From Pseudomonadales bacterium (GTDB taxonomy: Bacteria; Pseudomonadota; Gammaproteobacteria; Pseudomonadales; JAHRWD01): 50,726 bases of DNA. Below, in pieces: positions 45,535 through 50,726 of the stretch. A model generated the notes under the pieces. It had not been told where the DNA came from. It was given only the letters and a program-made list of their open reading frames with translations, and ran no database searches. The stretch covers positions 1 through 50,726 of the forward strand of contig JAESUM010000033.1 of assembly GCA_016763075.1 (NCBI GenBank). The letters run 5' to 3'. Made by a program: the position numbers and the translations under genes. Position 1 is the stretch's first letter. Each line of letters starts with the position of its first letter.

Positions 45535-45825
45535 TTACAGCATGCCGTAAGTTTTAAGTTTTTTACGTAATGTACCGCGGTTTAAGCCTAGCACTTCTGA
45601 AGCTTTAGTTTGATTTCCGCGGGTATGTTTCATAACCGCTTCCATCAGCGGTGCTTCTACTTCAGACATGACTAGCTGATACACATCTTTTACGGACTGT
45701 CCGTCGAGGTGTGAAAAGTAGTTTTCCATCGCTACTTCTACGCTTTCTCGTAATGAATGAGTGGTATTAACCGGCTCATCGATCGGCGTAATATTCTGTT
45801 CCAATACGATATCTAATTCGCTCAT
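45535..45825 (-). CDS. fis: DNA-binding protein Fis
   Basis: The product is 96 aa. It bends DNA, organises the nucleoid and activates growth-related promoters. The N-terminal part is the beta-hairpin arm, and the helix-turn-helix is [26 protein letters not shown], almost identical to the family consensus. The start overlaps the dusB stop as ATGA, with AGGGAG upstream, so it is translationally coupled to dusB, the classical dusB-fis operon of gammaproteobacteria. Confidence 0.97.
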   Translation of the reverse strand: MSELDIVLEQNITPIDEPVNTTHSLRESVEVAMENYFSHLDGQSVKDVYQLVMSEVEAPLMEAVMKHTRGNQTKASEVLGLNRGTLRKKLKTYGML

Positions 45826-46895
45826 GCTGCTGCTCCCTTTGGCGGCTCGATTTTTCTAATAATATTTTTTATAAAGTCGTTTTGGTCATCTACTGATGTT
45901 AAAGCGTGAAAGCTTTGTACAAATGAGTGCGAATCTTGTGTCGATTGTACAAAGAAATCTTGCTTCGCGACGGCTTGTTCGGTGTACCAAGCGATGTGTT
46001 TCCTGGCAATCCTAACGCCGATGCGTTCACCGTAATGATTGTGTATTTGACGGACATGGTCCTGTACGATTTTACCTTTCTCCAGAACAGTCAATTCCTT
46101 TTTCTGACGTCCGGTCTGCAGAAAGTACGCGATTTCACCGAGTAACCAAGGTTGCCCTTGAGCACCACGGCCAATCAAAATAGCATCACAGTTTGTGTAT
46201 TCTAACACCACTTTTGCTTGTTTGGCTGTAGTGATATCGCCGTTTGCAAAAACCGGTATATTTAATCGAGATTTTACGTTCGCGACGGTTTCATATTCGG
46301 CAGTTCCAGTGAAACGACTGACCCCGGTACGGCCGTGTATCGCAATGGCTTGGATGCCGCAATCTTCTGCAATTTTTGCGATGCTCAGTGCATTTTTATT
46401 GTCGTCGGCCCAACCGGTTCGTGTTTTTAATGTCACCGGTATATTTACCGCGCTGACAACCGCAGCGAGAATTTCGGCGATTAATGGCTCGTCGCGCATC
46501 AATGCCGAGCCAGCGGCTTTTTTGCATACCTTTTTTGCAGGACAACCCATATTGATATCAATAATTTGAGCGCCTAATTGCTCGTTCATGCGAGCAGCTT
46601 GCGCCATCGCCTGCGGATCATTGCCAACAATTTGAACTGAACGTGGTTCGTTATCGTCAGGTAATATTATTCGCTGCTGGGTTTTTCGGCTGTTCCATAA
46701 TTCCACTTTAGACGTGATCATTTCTGAGGTGGCAAGCCCTGCGCCCATGCTCATCACGAGTTGCCGAAATGGCCGATCGGTAATACCAACCATAGGAGCA
46801 AGTAGTACTGCAGATGCAAGTTGGTATGGCCCAATGCTCGGCGCAGGGTAATTGTGGCTAAGCATTGCGTCGGGCGTAGATGAAATGATCTGCAT
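45822..46895 (-). CDS. dusB: tRNA-dihydrouridine synthase B
   Basis: The product is 357 aa. It reduces uridine in the D-loop of tRNAs with [26 protein letters not shown] is the start of the TIM barrel, [22 protein letters not shown] carries the catalytic Cys, and [18 protein letters not shown] and FANGDITTA bind FMN. The ATG at 46895 gives about 20 extra N-terminal residues; an ATG ten codons later is equally likely, and neither has a clear binding site. It is coupled to fis by a 4-nt overlap. Confidence 0.95.
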   Translation of the reverse strand: MQIISSTPDAMLSHNYPAPSIGPYQLASAVLLAPMVGITDRPFRQLVMSMGAGLATSEMITSKVELWNSRKTQQRIILPDDNEPRSVQIVGNDPQAMAQAARMNEQLGAQIIDINMGCPAKKVCKKAAGSALMRDEPLIAEILAAVVSAVNIPVTLKTRTGWADDNKNALSIAKIAEDCGIQAIAIHGRTGVSRFTGTAEYETVANVKSRLNIPVFANGDITTAKQAKVVLEYTNCDAILIGRGAQGQPWLLGEIAYFLQTGRQKKELTVLEKGKIVQDHVRQIHNHYGERIGVRIARKHIAWYTEQAVAKQDFFVQSTQDSHSFVQSFHALTSVDDQNDFIKNIIRKIEPPKGAAA

Positions 46896-46963
46896 GAACG
46901 TATTACGGCTTGGAGTTTTATTTAAACGTTGGTAAGGATGGTTACTGCGTTAATAGCGAAACG

Positions 46964-48064
46964 CTACTGCACAACTTTAACGCTGAAATTTGTGGCTTCA
47001 TCACCGGGATGTTTTATTTCAAAGGATAAATGTATCGGCACGGCGATTGGCATTTTATCCAGTGGTGTAAAGTCGGCGTTTAAATATTCTTCGGGCGTGA
47101 ACAGCCGAGTAGCGACAAGCTGTTGTTCAAGGTTGCTAAAATCGAGTTGAACTTTAGGGAATGATTGAGAAAAAGTTGCGTTGTTAATCAAAATTAGATC
47201 GACGGTTAGGGCGTTTTTCAACGTAGGGTGTGGCCGTATGGTCAGTCCCGTACTGGTGATGTTCGATACATCTACTTGGGGTGGCAGTTCACAATCGAGT
47301 TGTGCGCAAATAATTTTGTATGCAGGTCGAAGTCTGTCGTCTATCGCAAGTTGATCAAAATAGAAAAACCCTAATTGTGCGACGAGCGCGACTACTGCAA
47401 CCAATGTCAATAACGGCCAAAGAAAACCGAATAGTTTTGACGAATCTTTGGTGTTGGTCGCAGTGGTGTCGTTAATATCAGAGGAGTCGAGTCCCAAATC
47501 TGGGATATGAAAATCATCGTCATGACCATAGAAATCGACAACTTCGTCTACTGGACTTTCACCGTCGTTCTCGGTGTTTGTCGTAGATTCGTCATCAACT
47601 TTTGGCCGAGGGGTCTCTGCGGTTTTCGTTGTGTTATCCGTAGCGGCTTTTGAATCGGCCTCAAGTAATGCGAGGACCCAATCGTCTTCGCTGACCGTGT
47701 TGTAATTTTCCTCGTCTTGAAATGCCTCAGGCGTAAAACCTTCTGCGGTTGCTTCCCCGAGCGACATCGATTTGAACGATTCGCTAAAAGCATCATCGCC
47801 TACCACGTCTATGTCGGAAAGTTGGTCAGGGAACAGACTGCCCGTTCCAGTAGCCTTGGCTTCATCGTCTGTTGGCGAGGTAGGCTTTGTTGACGGCGAG
47901 ATGGGTGGTTTCGATTGGCCCGCTTGTGGTTCGGAGATCTTGCGTTCAGTCGCCGAGAATATATGCCCGCAGGGTCCACATCTTACCGTACCTAGCGCCG
48001 CACGAAGCTGAACGTCGGTTACGCGGAACGCGGTTTGGCAGTGAGGGCATTGGGTATAGATCAT
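46964..48064 (-). CDS. Zinc-ribbon (MJ0042-type) and DUF3426 membrane protein
   Basis: The product is 366 aa. The N-terminal zinc ribbon (about 1-40) has CPHCQTAFRV and CGPCGHIFSA, two CxxC pairs. An acidic, Asp/Thr/Ser-rich disordered linker spans about 45-215, followed by one membrane helix (FLWPLLTLVAVVALVAQLGF) and a C-terminal DUF3426 beta domain that would lie in the periplasm. I took ATG 48064, which opens with the zinc ribbon; a longer frame upstream adds no conserved sequence. The position between prmA and dusB is conserved in pseudomonads and relatives. Function unknown. Confidence 0.88.
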   Translation of the reverse strand: MIYTQCPHCQTAFRVTDVQLRAALGTVRCGPCGHIFSATERKISEPQAGQSKPPISPSTKPTSPTDDEAKATGTGSLFPDQLSDIDVVGDDAFSESFKSMSLGEATAEGFTPEAFQDEENYNTVSEDDWVLALLEADSKAATDNTTKTAETPRPKVDDESTTNTENDGESPVDEVVDFYGHDDDFHIPDLGLDSSDINDTTATNTKDSSKLFGFLWPLLTLVAVVALVAQLGFFYFDQLAIDDRLRPAYKIICAQLDCELPPQVDVSNITSTGLTIRPHPTLKNALTVDLILINNATFSQSFPKVQLDFSNLEQQLVATRLFTPEEYLNADFTPLDKMPIAVPIHLSFEIKHPGDEATNFSVKVVQ

Positions 48065-48152
48065 GAAGAATTTTAATGTCGGTTGAACGAGTGCGCTATT
48101 ATCTAATACTTTCGGTGAAATTGCAGGCAATCGTAAATTTTGCCGTTAGAGT

Positions 48153-49034
48153 TTATTTCCGAACAGCCTTTAGAAGCACCCATTCTTCTTTAACTTTGGG
48201 TTCTTCAAATACAAACCAAGTCTCATAAGCAGATCGAACCGATTCAATTTGATCAACTAATATTCCCGACAGCGCGAGTAAACCATCTTTATCCACGAGC
48301 GATGAAAACAGTTCCGCAAGTTCGATTAATGGCGTGGCGAGGATATTGGCGACCAGAATATCGGTTTGGGTATTTGGGAAATCTTCCGGTAGATAACATC
48401 TGATTTGGTAGCTGTTTTGGTCATTGAGCTCGGCATTTTGCGTAGTCGCTTCGAGTGCCTGAGTGTCAATGTCGATCATGTGGTTTTCGCGAGTACCGAG
48501 TAAGCATGCGGCAATGCCTAAAATCCCCGAGCCGCAGCCAAAATCGATCAACGTCTTATTTGTCAGCTTCTGTTGCGCAAGCCACTCTAAACAAAGTGCA
48601 GTCGTCGGGTGGCTGCCGGTACCGAAGGCAAGCCCAGGGTTGAACCGCAAGTTGTTAGCTTCAGGGTGAGGGGCCTCGAACCCCTGTGGAATAACCCACA
48701 GGTTATTGCCGAATTCCAATGGCTGAATATGTTTCATCCACTCGGTTTGCCAGGCCTTATCTTCAATAACTTGAATGTTGTGATTTAACGGTGTTGGGCT
48801 GGGGTATTGCGCATTAAGCTGCTCAACAAGTTGTTGCGCGTCAGCATTGGCGTCGAACAGCGCGGTAATGCGCGTTCGATTCCATAAAGGATTTGTACCT
48901 AAGGCTGGTTCGTACAGCGGTTGGTCTGCGGCGTCTTCAAAAGAGATTGAAAGCGCTCCGAGAAGATCGAGAATGAGTTCGATAGTATCGGATTGCAGCT
49001 TGTCGGTTTCGATGCGTAGTTGTAACCAGGCCAT
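48153..49034 (-). CDS. prmA: Ribosomal protein L11 methyltransferase
   Basis: The product is 293 aa. It trimethylates amino groups of ribosomal protein L11 using SAM. The N-terminal substrate-recognition domain (WLQLRIETDKLQSDTIELIL) is followed by the methyltransferase domain with LAFGTGSHPTTALCLEWL, the SAM-binding DFGCGSGILGIAA, and the NPPY-like region DILVANILATPLIEL. It starts the minus-strand set prmA-DUF3426-dusB-fis; the terminator of rne lies just upstream. Confidence 0.96.
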   Translation of the reverse strand: MAWLQLRIETDKLQSDTIELILDLLGALSISFEDAADQPLYEPALGTNPLWNRTRITALFDANADAQQLVEQLNAQYPSPTPLNHNIQVIEDKAWQTEWMKHIQPLEFGNNLWVIPQGFEAPHPEANNLRFNPGLAFGTGSHPTTALCLEWLAQQKLTNKTLIDFGCGSGILGIAACLLGTRENHMIDIDTQALEATTQNAELNDQNSYQIRCYLPEDFPNTQTDILVANILATPLIELAELFSSLVDKDGLLALSGILVDQIESVRSAYETWFVFEEPKVKEEWVLLKAVRK

Positions 49035-49100
49035 AGAAAGTTTTCTTGATCAATATTGATGTCAGTGGCGCGGTGGTAGCTCAGTAAAACTACTCGGCGA

Positions 49101-49142
49101 ACGTAAAAAAGGCCGTTGAACGCAAAAGTTTCAACGGCCTTC
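49101..49142 (-). terminator. Terminator after rne
   Basis: A 12-bp stem (49109-49120 with 49130-49141) with a 9-nt loop; read leftward it is followed by six Ts. It lies 30 nt past the rne stop and about 70 nt before the prmA start, so prmA should have its own promoter. Confidence 0.85.
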
Positions 49143-49170
49143 TTAGGCTTTTAGTTAGGGGCTGTAAGCG

Positions 49171-50726
49171 TTATGGCTCACTGGGGCTAGCTGGCGGCTC
49201 AGTTGGTTTAAGAGCGAACTCGGAAGACGCACTCTTTGCTTCGCTAGGTTTTGGCGTAGCTTTGCGTGCGCGTCTTGGATCATTCGATGCACGACGAGGT
49301 TTTTTCGGAGCTTCTGGTTTCGATTTTTCAGCAGGCGCTTTTGGCGCTTGTGCTGCTTTTTCAAGACTAGAGACTTTCTTTTCAGTGCTTTCTGCTACAG
49401 CAGGTTGTACTGCTGTAGGTTTCGGCGCAGGCGTTTTCTCCTGTTTAGGTTTCGGCGCAGGCGGTTTCTCCTGTTTAGGCTTGGGCTGCTCAGCTTTAGC
49501 TTCTGGCTTATTGGGCTGTTGAGGCTTTGGCGCTGGAGCGCGCTGCTCTGGATTAGCCTCGTTTTTAACTTCGGGCTTAACATCCACTTTCGCTTCTGTC
49601 TTAGCGTCCGGCTTCGGCTCTGATTTAGGCGCAGCAGCTGGTTTAGCTTCAGGTTTTGGCGTTGGCTTTTGCTGCACGGCGGCGTCAGGCTTCTTAGGCT
49701 TGTCGTTGCGCTCCTCGTTGGGTTCTACTTTAGCTTCAGGTTTATTGTCGACTGTTGGACGAGCTTTTGGCTGCCGGTTAGCATTTTGGTCACGACCAGA
49801 ATTTTGGCGAGTGTTACCGTTCGGCGCATTATTAGCGTTGCCGCTCTCATTACCCGAGTTCTGGTTAGTGGTGGGTTCAGCTATATTACCGTTGCTTTCC
49901 GACTCTTTTCGTTGGTTGTGGCTATTTCTAGGTTTGCGTTGAGCGGGGCGCTTGTTTGCTTGTTGGCGATTATCATCAGCTTTTTTCTGGCCGCGGTCTT
50001 CGTTTGAATTGCGCTTGGGTCGGTCATCTTGTTTTCTCTGGTTGTCAGAGTTATCAGATGATTTACGCTGTTGTGGACGATCTTGTTTCTGTGGTCGTGA
50101 CCGGTTCTGAGACGAACCTTGTCCCTGGCGCCCTCTTGAACCTTGTTTGTTACGAGACTGCCCAGAAGAGTTCGAACGTTTACGACGTTGATCAGAATTT
50201 CCACCGCGGTTATCCCTCGATTGCGAATTCTCTTTCTTAGGTTCCGGTGCTTTGGCTTCAACGGCTGGTTTTTCAGCAGATCCGCCAAACAGTTTGCCAA
50301 ATACTCCGCCGATTCGACTGCCTATGCCAGGCGTTGGGCTGCCCGGAGGCGGCTCAGGTGCTTTGACGGTCGATACTGCTGGTTTCTGACGTTCTTGATT
50401 GTCTTCTTGGCTAGCGCGAACAGGCGTAGGAAGTTTAACTTCGTGGCTCAGTACGTTGGTTTCGCCATCTTTCACCTTGAACACTTCGTATTCAGGTGCT
50501 TCCATGTGCGGGTTTGGAATGACGGTGATGGTGGAATCATATGTCGCTTCAAGCGAGCTGATGCGTGCACGTTTTTCATTGAGCAAGAATGATGCAACCG
50601 GTAGTGGCACGATAGCGCGAATATGCGTGCCGGGCTCACGTACAGTGGTTTCTTCAATTAAGCGCATCACGGACAACGCGAGGGATTTATCGGCCCGAAT
50701 GGTGCCTTGGCCATTACAGCGAGGGC
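49171..50726 (-). CDS. rne: Ribonuclease E, C-terminal part (5' end outside window)
   Basis: The visible part is 517 residues and the frame is open to the window edge. It begins with PRCNGQG and ALSVMRLIEE, the end of the catalytic half of RNase E, and passes HIRAIVPLPVASFLLNEKR. From about residue 120 on it is low-complexity: an Arg/Asn/Gln/Ser-rich stretch (RNA-binding scaffold) and then Pro/Lys/Glu/Ala-rich repeats, including two 10-residue copies. The end DPRRARKATPKPSE is basic. This half normally binds RNA and degradosome partners. The missing N-terminal half lies beyond the window. Confidence 0.93.
   Translation of the reverse strand, partial: PRCNGQGTIRADKSLALSVMRLIEETTVREPGTHIRAIVPLPVASFLLNEKRARISSLEATYDSTITVIPNPHMEAPEYEVFKVKDGETNVLSHEVKLPTPVRASQEDNQERQKPAVSTVKAPEPPPGSPTPGIGSRIGGVFGKLFGGSAEKPAVEAKAPEPKKENSQSRDNRGGNSDQRRKRSNSSGQSRNKQGSRGRQGQGSSQNRSRPQKQDRPQQRKSSDNSDNQRKQDDRPKRNSNEDRGQKKADDNRQQANKRPAQRKPRNSHNQRKESESNGNIAEPTTNQNSGNESGNANNAPNGNTRQNSGRDQNANRQPKARPTVDNKPEAKVEPNEERNDKPKKPDAAVQQKPTPKPEAKPAAAPKSEPKPDAKTEAKVDVKPEVKNEANPEQRAPAPKPQQPNKPEAKAEQPKPKQEKPPAPKPKQEKTPAPKPTAVQPAVAESTEKKVSSLEKAAQAPKAPAEKSKPEAPKKPRRASNDPRRARKATPKPSEAKSASSEFALKPTEPPASPSEP
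49416..49475 (-). repeat. Two 30-nt tandem copies inside rne
   Basis: Two head-to-tail 30-nt copies, 49416-49445 and 49446-49475, differ at one base. They encode two KPKQEK-x-PAP decapeptides in the proline-rich RNase E tail and keep the frame. Confidence 0.8.

Noticed and set aside
50143-50592. 149-aa plus-strand frame opposite rne
   Set aside because: Long antisense frames are expected opposite the low-complexity Arg/Pro/Lys-rich part of RNase E; the amino-acid composition is that of a shadow.

Overview
The window looks like a chromosomal segment of a marine-type gammaproteobacterium. The evidence is the gene orders nadD-rsfS-rlmH-mrdA-rodA-mltB-rlpA-dacA-ybeD-lipB-lipA and prmA-(DUF3426)-dusB-fis-purH-purD, a YbiT-type ABC-F protein, FklB, SrmB and a TorF-family porin. 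A relative of Cellvibrionales (Saccharophagus/Teredinibacter-like) is my guess from gene content only. I saw no rRNA, tRNA, CRISPR array, transposase or prophage genes.

Layout. 1-1963: the end of an unrecognised gene and a probable outer-membrane protein. 2103-7102: a rhodanese-like protein, then class Ia ribonucleotide reductase nrdA-nrdB behind a long leader that holds a cobalamin-riboswitch core and a pair of NrdR-box-like palindromes. 7218-15603: a locus of secreted proteins. Three minus-strand genes (a monohaem protein, a lipoprotein with two cytochrome-like modules plus LamG, and a Tat-exported DUF1501-like protein) diverge from a dihaem HzsA-like lipoprotein. 15758-19362: a co-directional set of an SH3+barrel protein, a second barrel, a TlpA-like thioredoxin, a DUF4266-like lipoprotein with a Gly/Cys tail, and a DUF3570-like protein. 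19414-22356: nitroreductase, srmB-type helicase, YgjP-like metallopeptidase. 22457-29730: small membrane protein, a frameshifted small secreted-protein gene, fklB, ybiT, a chemotaxis transducer with no ligand domain, DUF2288, slyX, and a DedA-PAP2 fusion.

30101-41381 is a conserved housekeeping block: proA and nadD, ribosome silencing and maturation (rsfS, rlmH), the elongation machinery and wall remodelling (mrdA, rodA, mltB, rlpA, dacA), and lipoate synthesis (ybeD, lipB, lipA). A TorF-like porin ends in a shared terminator against the opposing purD. The minus-strand run prmA-DUF3426-dusB-fis-purH-purD follows, and the window closes inside rne, of which only the C-terminal part is present.

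The most unusual parts are the nrdAB leader (B12 and NrdR signals superimposed), the secreted cytochrome/DUF1501/HzsA-like locus, and the DUF3570/DUF4266 barrel-thioredoxin locus. The two loci are adjacent, and all their products appear to be exported redox or outer-membrane proteins without a known function. Several spacers also carry degenerate short-period tandem repeats right at start codons (rodA, DUF3570, DUF4266). All family names were assigned by reading the translations; no database search was run.
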